DNA from: Cordilura impudica
Taxonomy: Eukaryota > Arthropoda > Insecta > Diptera > Scathophagidae
Reading direction: 5' to 3'
Length of the DNA stretch: 64,000 bases
Assembly (NCBI GenBank): GCA_963682025.1
Contig: OY821518.1
Location: 235,454,152 to 235,518,151, forward strand
Of this stretch, positions 33,373-45,065 are shown piece after piece; positions within the stretch are counted from its first letter, which is position 1, and every line of letters starts with the position of its first letter. Made by a program: the position numbers and the translations under genes. The notes below the pieces were generated by a model that searched no databases, had not been told where the DNA came from, and saw only the letters and a program-made list of their open reading frames with translations.

Positions 33373-34002
33373 TTTATTTTTATTTTGTTTTTTTTAAGGT
33401 TTCTATTTTCTATCTATTTAAAAGTAATAAGCAAATGGGTTAAAGATAAGTAATAACATTAGTTTCAAACTCTACTGAGATTAAAACATATCTACAATCG
33501 TATACAATTACATACTCATATAACTTAAATAAGGCTTAGATCTATTTTTATTTCATAAATTTACATTAATTTTACGTATTTACAACTACTATTTCCTAAA
33601 AGGAAAAACTAGCGCATGGTGTATTTTCACTCTAATTACCTCTTCACTATTATATAGTAGGCTGATTGCAAGTAAGCTTGACTGATTTCTTCTTTAACTT
33701 TTGGTATTGATAGGTCTTTATGTATGTTATTGTTTGTTATAAACCAGCGTGCGTTTAACATTATCCTTAAGGTTTTATAATGATAACGCTGAAGAAATCC
33801 AATGTTAGAATTGCTGGCAGTACCCCAAGTTGAATTCCATGAATTCAATATGATAAAGCAGATCACTCAACGTATTATAACCAGTATGTTTAAAGCCAAA
33901 TGATTTACTCATCGCAGTAATCAGCCCCTTTGTAGGGTCTTCTATACCAAGAGTAGGATGATATCGATCTTCAGGTAAGGATATTGGGCCGATGCAATTC
34001 AA
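33370..34002 (-). pseudogene. Jockey-type non-LTR 3' fragment
   Basis: The - strand encodes LNSWNSTWGTASNSNIGFLQ and continues KTLRIMLNARWFITNNNIHK and PKVKEEI, the typical end of Jockey ORF2, where a GTASNSN...LQR block follows the thumb. A second, shifted frame (34002-33805) covers the preceding residues. The A-rich - strand sequence near 33390-33370 could be its poly-A tail, joined to the family A 3' end. Confidence 0.65.
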
Positions 34003-34248
34003 TATGTTTTTGCAAAAAATAAGTTAGTATCGGTCCATTTTTCGACCTAGAAATATAACTTCCTATAAATATAACATTCTATATGAACTTTTTCATATCT
34101 GCAGAAAAAAAATTAATAACAATGCCAATCAAATTTGATTTATGCTTATTTTCTATATCCAATTAGTTGGATCTAAGACCCTTTATCTAAACGCATGGTA
34201 TAGGGTACCGTGTAGTTGGACAAGATCGACTATAATTTTCTTACTTGA
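33995..34248 (+). repeat. Family A 3' half, fragment
   Basis: From ATGTTTTTGCAAAAAATAAG through CTGCAG to CGACTATAATTTTCTTACTTG-like end sequence; matches the last 250 bp of family A. Together with copy 3 it brackets the Jockey fragment. Confidence 0.65.
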
Positions 34249-35247
34249 TTTTTATTGCATTATTATTACTTTTCGGTTTTATAAACCCTTTATTATTTAT
34301 TATTAACTCAGATTTAAGCAATATTCTCGTATTTCATATCCAGCAAATGTTTGAATGTACTGTAACTGACGTAAATAAAGTCTCCTGATATTCACTTTAT
34401 TGTCTAAAGACATACAAATATGACATTTACTCAAAAATTTATATCCGTTATAATCTTATCCTGCAGAGTTGGGTGGGGACCAATTTTGGTCACTCGCAGA
34501 CGTATTTTCTTATATGTTTTTGTTCTGTCATTGTTTAAATATGTACGAGTATGCTATATGCTAATATTTTCGCTAATATTTCCAACCATTTTCATTATAC
34601 ATTTTAAGATAACAATTTGTTGTTTAATCTATAAATGCAATTAATTTCGATACAGTATATTTACTTTGAAATAAAACAAAGACAAATATTTATCGTTCAA
34701 AACTCTTTTTTCTGTAATTTATACATACGGGTACATACATATGTAGATATTTGAAACAGAAATCATAAAAACCGTTATTAATAATTTAATATATGACTTT
34801 TGTTTATCATTGCTTAATACATGGTTTGTTAACATCAAATGTTTGCTTTTATTAATGATATATTTTTTATCTTTTGACAGTTTCAGATCCATATGGATTT
34901 TTACCTAGATATTAGAAATGAATGATGTTTCAAGCGATAATTCAATAGTTATAATAAACTTTTGAACAGCTGATAACAACGTTGAAATGTTATAATACAT
35001 AAGTAGTACCTGTATAGATAAGAGTCGGGAAAGGGTCTGTAGTCCAAACTTGAATTAGATATCCTTATATTAATTTTTTGATTGCAAAAATTTAAAGGGC
35101 ATACTGAATTAGAATATTAATGTCTAAAAATGGTGTGATTTATGTAACAAAAACAAGACCTGTCAACCCTCTATATCTTAAATTGAGTTAACTAAAAAAT
35201 ATATGACCATAATATTTTTCTTACCAACTTACCAAGAATCTTATATA
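34249..35247. other. AT-rich stretch, nothing recognised
   Basis: No supported gene or repeat in about 1 kb. Confidence 0.4.
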
Positions 35248-35614
35248 CAGTAGGTGACAATACATTGGAAACTTTTGCAAAATTCTGAATTTGCCAATTT
35301 TGTTTGTTAATAATTCTTAAAATTATGTATTTTTTTGAAAATCAATTGCTGTTAGAAAATTTATAATTTATAATTTTATATTTTATAATTTATAATTTAT
35401 AATTTAAAAAAAATATAGGTAAATATTTTTTTTTGTGATGACAAAAAGACAACTTTTAAACTTTTGTACCAGAGTTGATTAAAATAACAAAAATTTAAGA
35501 TGGTATGAAAGAAAATGTATAAAATCTTAACCGTTATTTAAATATTTATAGTTTCTGACGTTTTCTTTCAACTATTTTTTAAATTCAATTTTATTTTTCA
35601 ATGTTTTAATCTTA

Positions 35615-35982
35615 TCTATAATATTAATAAGATAGGTGATTTCTTGTTACCGATGTTTTGTTCTACCGTTTTATCCTGATTTGCCCCAAACGTATATTAT
35701 TTGAAAGGTATTTCTTTTTAGCTGTTCACCAGATATACAGATTTTTTAATTTTTTCCTTTACTTTGCGTAAATTGGATTTAAAGTTGCTACTAACACATA
35801 CATAATATTATACATATGCTATGTGTGTCTTTATTAAATTTGTTAATGTGTTTGTTAATGAGTTTGTTATTTTCATTCACAATTATAATAAACCAAAAAA
35901 GTGTTGGTTTGTGAATTGGCTAAGTTGAGAAATAAAATTGCCTAGAAACTACCCTCGAATTTCGAGCGCTGGAATCTGCTAG
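35615..35982 (+). mobile_element. Family C small Helitron, copy 3 (368 bp)
   Basis: Starts A|TCTATAATATTAATAAG at 35615 and ends GGAATCTGCTAG|T at 35982, with a CTCGAATTTCGAG palindrome just before the end. Opposite orientation to copies 1 and 2 and of nearly equal length to copy 2. It lies in the 5' untranslated part of the Tc1-like element. Confidence 0.75.
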
Positions 35983-36002
35983 TAATTAATTATTATAAAA
36001 TA

Positions 36003-36490
36003 ATGGCAAGAATAAAGTTTTGTGAAGAGTTAAAAACCAGAAAAATAAACGATTTAACTGCAAAAGACAATTTGTGAAAAATTTTGTATGTATGTATAAA
36101 TCCATAATTTCAAAAATTATCCAGAAAAAGGTACGGTGAAGACTCAGCATTTAGGCGGCAGGCCCCGTAAAATGAGTCCAAGACATGATAATATAATAGC
36201 AAAGGTTTAAAAAATTTAAAAAAATGCTTCCCAAAGAGGTCATTAACAATCTGAAATTAAAAATATGTGCTCGAACGGTTTCCCGACGACCAATTGAGGA
36301 TAGACTAGGTGGGTATCGTCCTGTGAAGAAACCACTGACATCGGAGAAAAATTGTTTGGCCCGCATAAATTTTGCTGAAGAACACCAAGATGGAATAAGA
36401 ATATTGTTCTCTTTTTAGATGAGTCCAAGTTTAATTTAAGAGGCCATGATGGGAGAATGTTTGTACCATGAAATGGGTCCAATTCATGTA
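36003..36490 (+). pseudogene. Tc1-like transposase, 5' half
   Basis: Frame pieces give GGRPRKM (about 36160, the hook between the two DNA-binding subdomains), then RPIEDRLGGYRPVKKPLTS and NCLARINFAEEHQ (about 36290-36390). LDESKFNLRGHDGRMFVP follows (about 36415-36465), where DESKF carries the first or second catalytic acidic residue of the Tc1 DD34E triad. Several frame changes are present. The sequence continues after the errantivirus at 44398. Confidence 0.75.
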
Positions 36491-36529
36491 GTAAAAAATA
36501 TTCTATACAGGCAAATTTTAATGTATATA

Positions 36530-36851
36530 AGTTAACACGAGAAACATTTAAAATAACAAAATAAAAAAGAAATTCACACGTTCACAAAGCTGACGTCGCG
36601 TCTGCGATATTTGAGACACATTCCGCAACGCAGCTGGTTCACATGCTGACACAACGTCTGCGACGTACACGAGCAAGCCGATTAAGGTGGTGTGAGATTG
36701 AAAGTAAGCAAAAACCTGCGCTTATTAATTAGGGTAATTTAAGTTTAAACTTTACTTTGTATTTTATCGTGAAACAATAAAGACGTTGTGTGTTCTAACA
36801 AAACACACAACAACAATTTTTTTTTAAAGAAAATATAACGTTTTCTTAATT
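36530..36851 (+). repeat. Errantivirus 5' LTR
   Basis: Begins AGTTAACACGAGAAAC and ends TTTTCTTAATT, the final T shared with the primer-binding site. It contains GCTGACGTCGCGTCTGCG, an AATAAA signal at about 36774-36779 and a TGTGTTCT stretch after it. No consensus TATA box was clear; errantivirus LTRs often use initiator-type promoters. Copy of 44076-44397 without visible differences. Confidence 0.93.
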
Positions 36852-36868
36852 GGCGCCCGAGCAGGGAC
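36851..36868 (+). promoter_or_regulatory. Errantivirus primer-binding site, tRNA-Lys(UUU) type
   Basis: TGGCGCCCGAGCAGGGAC directly follows the 5' LTR. It differs by one base from the sequence complementary to tRNA-Lys(UUU), whose PBS is TGGCGCCCGAACAGGGAC. Confidence 0.85.
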
Positions 36869-37958
36869 CCTGAAAGGTCCTCACGGTAAAATTCGAGTCA
36901 AGCCTTGTCAGGCCCCTCAGTAATCCTAAAAAGGATAAAACGGATTGTGCGTTATGCCAAAGCCTGATAAGCTCGCGTAAAGTGACATTCGCGAAAATAA
37001 ATACTAGAAAAGTTAAGTGAATAAAAATAAAAATAATTGTAGCTGAATAAAAATTAATAAAATAATCAAGATTTAAACGGACATTTGCCAAAATCAATAA
37101 ATGTTTGTGAAACTAAAGAAAAATAAGTGTAACTGAATAAAATTTATTTTAAGAACAAAAAAATAATAAAATAATCAAGATTTAAAGTGACTTTTGCAAA
37201 AATCAAGTGAACGAAAGTTCCAACTAAAATAAAAACAAGTAAATAATCAGAATAAAGTTATCTAAACCAGATAATAATTAATATTTTAGACTCAAAAGTG
37301 ACATTTGCAAAACTAAGTGAATAAAAGTTTTAATTAATACTAAAGAAACAATACAAGAAAAAAACCTAGTAAAACTAAAGAAACTATTTGAGAGAAAAAG
37401 TGTAAGAATCTTATGTGAAAAAGATTTTAAATAAAAAATAGCAAAAAATTAATTAATTTGAAAATAATAATATAATTTAGACAGTCGCAAATAAAAGAAA
37501 AAAATTCGAACTTAATAAAACTAATTAAAATTTAATACAAAGATCAAGTCGAAAATAAACCAATACAGGAAAGACAAAGAAGTAAACTATTCAAATTTTA
37601 AAGCTAAAAAAGAAACAAATTACATCTAATAATATAATTACATCGAAAGGAGTCTTCAACAATCATCATCCCTTCAATTATCAAGACGTCCACCCATCAT
37701 CAAGTTCCAGTAAATTACCTGATTCTTGCGATGCTGCTAATAATGTAAGACATTTATTTATAACTTTTTTTTATTACACAATATTTTATTTTTTTTGTAA
37801 AATAAGTAATTATTTTAAAATTTTATATTTGACATTAATATTTCAGTAGTGGTTGACAGAATCAAAGAAAATAACGTTTGTAAATCTCATTAAAAAATAT
37901 TCAGTGTAAAAGAAAATTCATATTCCAAATTTCTCTATAAGAACAAAAAGAAAGAAAA
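36869..37958 (+). other. Errantivirus 5' untranslated leader
   Basis: A-rich leader of about 1.1 kb, with several diverged direct repeats around AAAGTGACTTTTGCAAAA and AAGTGAATAAAA (about 36975-37335). It contains a TTTCAG acceptor-like site near 37846. No open frame; gag starts at the ATG at 37959. Confidence 0.7.
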
Positions 37959-39362
37959 ATGCCAGACGATACTTTGAACGAATTGACAGAAAAATTTAGT
38001 CGGTCCTTGAACATGGCCAGTCCTTCGGCTAATATTGTTTCGGGATTGAATGAAGTCCAAATGGAACAGATTAGAGAGTTAATAAGAGGAACAATAAACC
38101 CTTCTCAAGATATTTTTTCAGATGATGTAGTGGATCAACCAATAGGTACCATAACTACAAGATTAGAGGAATTAGATAAAGTTCCGGATGTTGTTAGGTC
38201 CTTGCGGGAATTCTCAGGGAAACCAGGAGAATTCAATTCATGGAGAAAATCGGTTGATAGGGTCTTAGAACTTTATCAAACTTTGAAAGGAACTGCGCGA
38301 TATTACGCAATATTGCACACAATTCGTACTAAAATCATCGGCGATGCCGATATTGCCTTAGAATCTTATCGAACGCCATTAGATTGGATTAAGATAAGAA
38401 AGTGCCTAATGATGCACTACTCAGACAAACGTGACATAGGCACTCTAGAATACCAAATGACATCTCTTTGTCAGGGAAGCAAATCAATCTCTGAATTTTA
38501 TCAAAGTGTGTACCAACACTTGTCTTTAATCCTAGACAAAGTTTCTTGCTTAGAGTTAAACGAGGGAAGTCTCCGAACTATGACAAATACGTATAGGGAA
38601 AAGGCATTGGATACCTTTGTACGGGGACTCAATGGCGATCTACCTAGATTGTTAAGTGTAAGGGAACCAACGTCCCTGCCGCAGGCTCTTCACATTTGCC
38701 TAAAACTAGATAATATGTCTTTTAGAAGGGACTACGCGCACAATCGCATAACAAGAAGCGAAACGCGCAAGGATAACCTTAGACAAACTTTACCTCAGTA
38801 CAGACCGAACTTCTACCCTGAATTAGCCCATATTGGTGGAGTGGGTAATAATAGACCTACCTTACCAAATTTTAGGTTTCATCAGGGGGCAGGATTCAAC
38901 CAGAATCTACAAAATAGACAATATTACAACGGTCAAAATTACCAAAATAATTACCAGAAAATCCCATCGAATGTACAAAGAAGTTTCGAACGTCATCAAT
39001 ATCAGGGACAACGGCAAAACCACTACAACAATTAACAAAAACCAGAACCAATGGACATAGACCGTTCTATGCAAGTAACGCCCCAACGTAATCTGCCATT
39101 TAAGAGACCAGCAGAAAACTCAATTCAAGCTCCCATGAACAAGATACAAAGAAATTTTCATTTAAATACCGAATATTGGCCGAACAATAATTTAGAAGAG
39201 GCTAATAATTATTCATACGGAGGACATGAAATTGAGGAACCAGAAGAAGCGTACGGATACACCGAAGAATATTTCGAACAATTGCCAGAAGAATTTATAA
39301 CAAATGAAACCCAGGAGAACCAACTAAGCGATATCCAACTTGCTGTAAATTTTTTAGGCTAA
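37959..39362 (+). pseudogene. gag: Errantivirus gag, one in-frame stop
   Basis: One frame runs from ATG 37959 to TAA 39360-39362 (about 468 codons), interrupted only by TAA at 39033-39035, after residue 358. The upstream part is the capsid-type domain (EFSGKPGEFNSWRKSVDRVL, then YRTPLDWIKIRKCLMMHYS). Before the stop lies a Q/N/R-rich tail with no CCHC knuckle, as in gypsy-group Gag proteins, which bind RNA through basic residues. After the stop the frame continues as an acidic tail (EEPEEAYGYTEEYFEQ). Gag builds the particle. The truncated product would retain most of the capsid region. Whether the stop is a real mutation or a sequence error is not decided here. Confidence 0.85.
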
Positions 39363-42300
39363 ATTGTTCCTCGTTACCTTATTTTGAGACAAGAACGAGG
39401 GACGGACAAATATTGACATTTTTATTAGACACAGGAAGTAATAAGAACTACATTAAACCAGAGTTAGTAAAAAAAACCCAGACACAATAAAGAAATATTC
39501 GGTGCGAAATCAGTAGGTGGCGACATACAAATTACTCAACATACATTAGTAGACCTTTTCGGAATTGACAACGCCCCAATCAAATTCTACTTATTGCCTG
39601 GATTAATCTCGTTTGATGGAATTTTAGGGAATGACAGTTTGAAAGAAATTTCAGCAGTTATTCATACAGCCGAAAACTATTTCACAATTAGAGGAGGTAA
39701 AAAGATACCTATTAAACAACGTTTGTCACAAAACGTAAATAACCTCGAATTAAGAATACAACACCTACCCAGTCACCAAAAGGTGTCATTAGAAAATCTC
39801 ATAAAACAACATCGTTGCCTTTTTGCAGACCCTGATGAGAAATTGACATATACCACTACAGTAATTGGTGACATCCGCACAGTCAATAATTCACCAATAT
39901 ACGCTAGAAGTTACCCTTACCCAATGGCCTTAAAAGATATTGTAGAAAAAGAAATCGATCGTCTCCTTTGCGATGGCATTATAAGACCATCACGGTCTCC
40001 ATATAATTCACCCATATGGGTCGTACCCAAAAAAGAAGATTTTTCAGGACAGAAAAAATACAGATTAGTTGTCGATTTTAGACGATTAAACGCAGTAACT
40101 GTGGCCGATAGGTACCCCATTCCGGAAATTAATGACGTTCTATCCAACTTAGGTGGGAATCAATACTTTACAGTGTTAGATCTTAAGAGCGGCTTTCATC
40201 AGATAACATTAAGAGAAGAGGATAGGGAAAAAACAGCCTTTTCAGTAAACAACGGAAAATATGAATATACCAGGTTACCGTTTGGGCTGAAAAATGCTCC
40301 ATCAATATTTCAAAGAGCACTCGACGATATATTGAGAGAATTTATTGGGAAGATATGTTACGTATATGTGGACGACATCATAATTTTCAGTAAGGATGAG
40401 AAATCTCATCTGGAACATGTGGGAACAATATTTAGGACACTAGAATTAGCTAATATGAAAGTTCAACTAGACAAATGCGAATTTTTCAAACATGAGGTTG
40501 AATTTTTAGGCTTCGTGGTATCAAAGGAAGGTATAATGACAAACCCCAAAAAAGTCGATTCAATTTTGAAGTTTTGCTATCCAAAAACACTAAAAGAATT
40601 TCGGTCATTTCTCGGACTCTCCGGGTACTATAGAAGGTTTATTAGGGGTTATGCAGATATTGCAAAACCATTGACGGCGCTTCTGAGAGGATCGGACGGA
40701 CGAATTTCAAAATCTATATCAAGTCAGACGAAAATAGAATTGGATACTTCATCCAAGAATGCATTCGATCAATTGAAAAACGCATTGGCTTCACGTGAAG
40801 TTTTGTTATCATATCCCAATTTCGAAAAAGATTTTCAATTGACTACAGACGCTTCCAACTTTGCAATTGGTGCAGTGTTAAGTCAAGAAGAAAAACCAAT
40901 TGCATTTATTTCCAGAACATTGAACAAAACAGAGGAGAACTATGCAACTAATGAAAGAGAGATGTTAGCCATTATATGGGCACTGAATTCTCTAAGAAAT
41001 TATTTGTATGGTTCCAAAAAAGTGGTGATCTATACGGATCACCAACCCTTGACATACGCCCTCAGCAATAATAATAATAATTCAAAAATGAAAAGGTGGA
41101 AATGTATTTTGGAAGAGTATAACTACGAGTTGAAGTATAAACCTGGACGAACAAATGTAGTTGCTGATGCTCTATCCAGAGTCCCTATAGGATTAAATCC
41201 TATAAATGCTCAAATAAACTCTTTGACCCCCACCGAACACAGCGCAGAAAGTTCGTCAGAACATTTAATACACAGCGTAGAAATTCCAATAAATGTTTTC
41301 AAAAATCAGTTATTTATAAATGTGGACAACACATCATCGTACCAATTTCAAATTGTATTTCCCGGAGTACATAGACACATTATTAAAGAACCCCAATACG
41401 ACGAACAAATCCTAGTGAACATTCTAAGAAAATATCTGAATCCGTCTGTCATTAACGGGATAAAAACCCCAGAATGGATAATGGGAAAAATCCAATTATT
41501 TTATCCCAATCATTTCGCAAATTACAAATGCCGCTTTACACAGTCGACCGTTGAAGATATAACATCTGAGAACGATCAAGAAAATCTGATAATAGAAACA
41601 CACAATAGGGCTCATCGAAATGATAGAGAAAATAAAAAGCAAATGTTGGAAAAATATTATTTCCCTGGCATGTCAGGTAAAATAAAAAGAATTATAAAAT
41701 TATGTTCTATATGTAAAAAAGGAAAATATGAGAGACACCCAAATAACCCAGAATTACGCGAAACTCCCATACCAACATATCCAGGGCATATTGTCCATAT
41801 CGACATTTTTTCGACCGATAAAAAACTCATTTTAACATCAATTGATAAATTTTCTAAGTACGCAAAAGTAAAATTATTAAACGGAAGATCTATAGAACAT
41901 GTCCGAAAACCCCTTAGGGAAATTTTGTTTTCATATGGAGTGCCAAAGTATGTGGTTATGGACAACGAACCCTCCTTAAACTCCGCATCCATACAATTCA
42001 TGATGAAAGATGATCTAAAAATTGATGTATTTACCACCCCGTCATACAAGAGCGAAATAAACGGTCAAATAGAAAGATTCCACTCTACTTTAGCGGAAAT
42101 CATGAGATGCCTGAAAAATGACGAAACATCCAGAGATTTTGAAGAATTGCTGGAAAGATCGGTGAATGAATATAATCACACGTTCCATTCGACGACTAAT
42201 AAGAAACCAGTTGACTTGTATTTTGGGCGAACAATTGATTTTTCTCCCCAAGACTATGAGACGACAAGACTATCCAACGTTGAGAGACTGAAACGAAAAC

Positions 42301-42506
42301 AGGAAAAAGACTTAAGTTATCATAACAAAAATAAAAAACCTACAAAAGAATATGTGCCCGGTCAGTTGATTTACGTAAAAACTAATAAAAGGTTGGGTAC
42401 AAAGTTGAGTAATCGCTTTAAAGAAGAGATTGTTAGGGAAAATAGAGGGACAACCGTAGTTACCGAAAGCGGCCGTGTTATCCACAAAGGTCATATTAGA
42501 AATTGA
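39362..42506 (+). CDS. pol: Errantivirus pol: protease, reverse transcriptase, RNase H, integrase
   Basis: Pol begins by a -1 shift relative to gag (NCSSLPYFE from 39362), as in gypsy. Protease has LLDTGSNKNYI (about 39422-39454). A frame break follows in an A8 run at 39469-39476; beyond it the frame is open to 42506 with 970 codons from 39594. RT has TVLDLKSGFHQ, LPFGLKNAPS and the catalytic YVDDI at about residue 257 of that open part. RNase H has LTTDASNFAIGAVLS and TDHQPLTYAL. Integrase has an H-H-C-C finger (HNRAHRN...CSICKKG) and D737, D790 and E827 as the DDE triad. This is the replication and integration polyprotein. Apart from the break near its start it looks intact. Confidence 0.9.
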
Positions 42507-44043
42507 CGAAATATTTCTTTACTTTTATTTCATTTTTTTTTTTTACAGATTATTAATAAACAGCGCGTTAGCAGATTTCAACATTCTAGACTACTCCAAC
42601 TCTAGATTGATAACCATTCAGAATGGTATCGCAAGGAGACAGAATGGCACATTTAAAGTTATACACTCAATCAATCTCGAACAATATCAAACCTTATCAG
42701 AAGAACTTGAAACAATTTTAAATACGAACATTACATTCAAACATCCGCTCCGTCCGTTTTTAACACAACAAATCATTGATATAAAAAGTCTTCTTAAACG
42801 CCTATGTCCAGGTAGAAAGAAGAGATCAATAGATTTTATAGGCAGTGCATGGAAATGGATTGCCGGAACTCCAGACAGTCATGATTGGGAAATCCTTAAT
42901 CAAAAGATCGGAAATCTTTTAGAAAATAATAATAGACAAATGGTAATAAACGAACTGACTATTGACAGAATACAAGAAATATCGAATATTACTAACGAAA
43001 TATTGAAAGTTAAAAGAGAAGATTGGAATAACGAGTTAGCAAGTAAACTAGAACACAAATTGATTTTGATAGAAAAAGAATTACAGAACATCGAATATGC
43101 CATCCAATGGGCCAAAGTTAATATTGTAAATTCATTTATTTTATCAAAAACTGAAATCGAAGTACTTAATGATGTTCTGACTAATTATAATATACCATTA
43201 TTTAACGTAGATGAGTTACTATCATTCGGAAATGTAAAAATCGTTACAAATAATAAAGAAATTCTGTACATTTTAAGTATTCCAATCACTCAAAATGATA
43301 TCTGCAAAATGTATTTAGCAAAACCAGTAAAAATTGGTCATTTAATTGATAGAATTGAATTTGATAAAATTTTGAATTGTAATAATGTTTTATTTGCTAT
43401 TAAAGATAAATGCAAAAATTATAATGATCTAACCATATGTAATAGAGATAAATTAATAAAATTAAGAGATGATTATTGTATAACAAATCTATTTAAGAAC
43501 AAGATAGGGAACTGCACCCAGGTAAACAACGAACACATACCCACCGTAGAGGAAATCGGAAGTGATATTCTATTATTAAATCAATATAACGGCAAAATCA
43601 GCGTGAACAATGAAGAAATAATTTTAAATGGAACTTATTTACTTAAATATTACAATACAACAATAATAATCGATGATCGTGAATATTTCTCCAAAGAAGT
43701 AAGCGGCAGCAAACCTCTCCCAGCCTCTCTACAACCAAAAGCAGCAAACGCAAAAACAGAAGAAGTCCTATCCCTACAACGACTCCATAAGATCAATATG
43801 GGAAATTTTGAGAGATTGGAACTATTGGAAACCAAGAATAACCTGCTGATAACTTCAAGTACAATTACCATAATTTCAGCCCTAGTCATCACCATTTGGT
43901 TAACAACGAAGAAGATATTAAAACGGAAAAAAGAGAGGTCAGAAACAGAAACAATTTCATTAGAACAAATAGAAAAGGTACAAGACACAGAGAGGAAACC
44001 CGAGAAAAAAAAACCAAGCATTTACGACCTACACACGTTCTAG
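42475..44043 (+). CDS. env: Errantivirus envelope (baculovirus F-like fusion protein), intact frame
   Basis: 522 codons overlapping the pol end. A splice acceptor (TTTTTTTTTACAG, ends 42548) fits the spliced env mRNA of gypsy, so the first residues in this frame may not be used as such. Visible features are a hydrophobic N-terminal segment (residues 13-30), a furin-type site RKKR at 114-117, and directly after it a stretch resembling the fusion-peptide region of insect F proteins (SIDFIGSAWKWIAG). Several N-x-S/T sites, a membrane anchor at about 457-478 and a lysine-rich cytoplasmic tail follow. No stop or shift is seen. The family mediates membrane fusion, and some members are infectious in flies; activity of this copy is unknown. 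Confidence 0.88.
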   Translation: MLSTKVILEIDEIFLYFYFIFFFYRLLINSALADFNILDYSNSRLITIQNGIARRQNGTFKVIHSINLEQYQTLSEELETILNTNITFKHPLRPFLTQQIIDIKSLLKRLCPGRKKRSIDFIGSAWKWIAGTPDSHDWEILNQKIGNLLENNNRQMVINELTIDRIQEISNITNEILKVKREDWNNELASKLEHKLILIEKELQNIEYAIQWAKVNIVNSFILSKTEIEVLNDVLTNYNIPLFNVDELLSFGNVKIVTNNKEILYILSIPITQNDICKMYLAKPVKIGHLIDRIEFDKILNCNNVLFAIKDKCKNYNDLTICNRDKLIKLRDDYCITNLFKNKIGNCTQVNNEHIPTVEEIGSDILLLNQYNGKISVNNEEIILNGTYLLKYYNTTIIIDDREYFSKEVSGSKPLPASLQPKAANAKTEEVLSLQRLHKINMGNFERLELLETKNNLLITSSTITIISALVITIWLTTKKILKRKKERSETETISLEQIEKVQDTERKPEKKKPSIYDLHTF

Positions 44044-44064
44044 GCAATCGGGACGATTGCATTT

Positions 44065-44075
44065 GAGGAGGGAGG
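44065..44075 (+). promoter_or_regulatory. Errantivirus polypurine tract
   Basis: GAGGAGGGAGG directly before the 3' LTR, the expected plus-strand primer. Confidence 0.85.
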
Positions 44076-44397
44076 AGTTAACACGAGAAACATTTAAAAT
44101 AACAAAATAAAAAAGAAATTCACACGTTCACAAAGCTGACGTCGCGTCTGCGATATTTGAGACACATTCCGCAACGCAGCTGGTTCACATGCTGACACAA
44201 CGTCTGCGACGTACACGAGCAAGCCGATTAAGGTGGTGTGAGATTGAAAGTAAGCAAAAACCTGCGCTTATTAATTAGGGTAATTTAAGTTTAAACTTTA
44301 CTTTGTATTTTATCGTGAAACAATAAAGACGTTGTGTGTTCTAACAAAACACACAACAACAATTTTTTTTTAAAGAAAATATAACGTTTTCTTAATT
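44076..44397 (+). repeat. Errantivirus 3' LTR
   Basis: Same sequence as 36530-36851, followed by TATATA, the second copy of the target site. Confidence 0.93.
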
Positions 44398-44765
44398 TAT
44401 ATACACTGTGGAAAATATGCTCCTGGTCTGGAAGTTCCAACATAACAATGTCCCAAAAGTCAACTCCAAAGTTGTAACCTAATGGCTACAATCTAATGCA
44501 GAAGTGTTTTCTAATGGCCATCCCAATCACCAGATCTCAATCCCATAGAAAATCTATGGGAATTTGTCGATCGAAAAATACACGACATTACACAAACAAG
44601 ACAGATCTCATAGAGGCAGATAATTAGAGTGGCAACAAATTTTAATGGATATCATCAACAATTTGACTTCCTCCTTGCCTCGGCGTTGTGAAGCAGTATA
44701 AAATATAATGGATACCCAACAAAATATTGAAACCAAAAATTGAGGGAAGGTCTCCAATGTTTTGT
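44398..44765 (+). pseudogene. Tc1-like transposase, 3' half
   Basis: Continues the gene broken at 36529. The block around 44440-44465 corresponds to the QQDN region (here decayed). About 44515-44565 gives WPSQSPDLNPIENLWEFVDR, the C-terminal SPDLNPIENLW motif carrying the last catalytic region of Tc1 transposases. Frame changes occur between the blocks. Confidence 0.8.
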
Positions 44766-45065
44766 AAACAGCATAAAAATTAATACTTTTAGGTTTTGTT
44801 ATTGTTTTTTGAAGTTATGCTATTTTATGTTATTTTTATTTTATTTTTTATATAATAAATTAATTTTTAAATTAATAAAATAGTTTTTATTTTATGATCC
44901 AATTTTTTGGTATTAACCTATAACTTGGTCAAAAATATATTTTGTTAAAAGTTTCCATTATATTGTCACTCACCGTACATGTGCTCAAATACTAAACACA
45001 ACCAACAGACAACATAACGCACATTAGGTTGATTTCACCTATCGTTCTATGGCGGGGAAGATGTA

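Larger units (their letters stand above)
36530..44397 (+). mobile_element. Endogenous errantivirus (gypsy-type, env-containing LTR retrovirus)
   Basis: 7868 bp with two 321-322-bp LTRs that look identical by eye, AGTTA...TAATT ends as in gypsy, primer-binding site, gag, pol, env and polypurine tract, all in the + direction. TATA (possibly TATATA) flanks both sides (36524-36529 and 44398-44403), matching the alternating Y-R target preference of gypsy. Identical LTRs mean recent insertion. Gag has one in-frame stop and pol one frame break near its start; RT to integrase and env are open. It interrupts a Tc1-like element. Confidence 0.93.
35248..44975 (+). mobile_element. Second Tc1-like transposon, split by a Helitron and an errantivirus
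   Basis: The left end reads TA|CAGTAGGTGACAATACA and the reverse-complemented right end TA|CGGTGAGTGACAATATA, followed on both sides by TGGAAACTTTT. The TA pairs at 35246-35247 and 44976-44977 are the expected Tc1/mariner duplication. Without its two insertions (368 bp and 7868 bp plus duplications) the element is about 1.5 kb, normal for Tc1. The transposase gene lies in two halves either side of the errantivirus. Confidence 0.8.

Noticed and set aside
39917..40147. - strand open frames inside errantivirus pol, gag and env (also 41657-42049, 42900-43115 and 43650-44021)
   Set aside because: Shadows of the well-supported + strand polyprotein and envelope frames.
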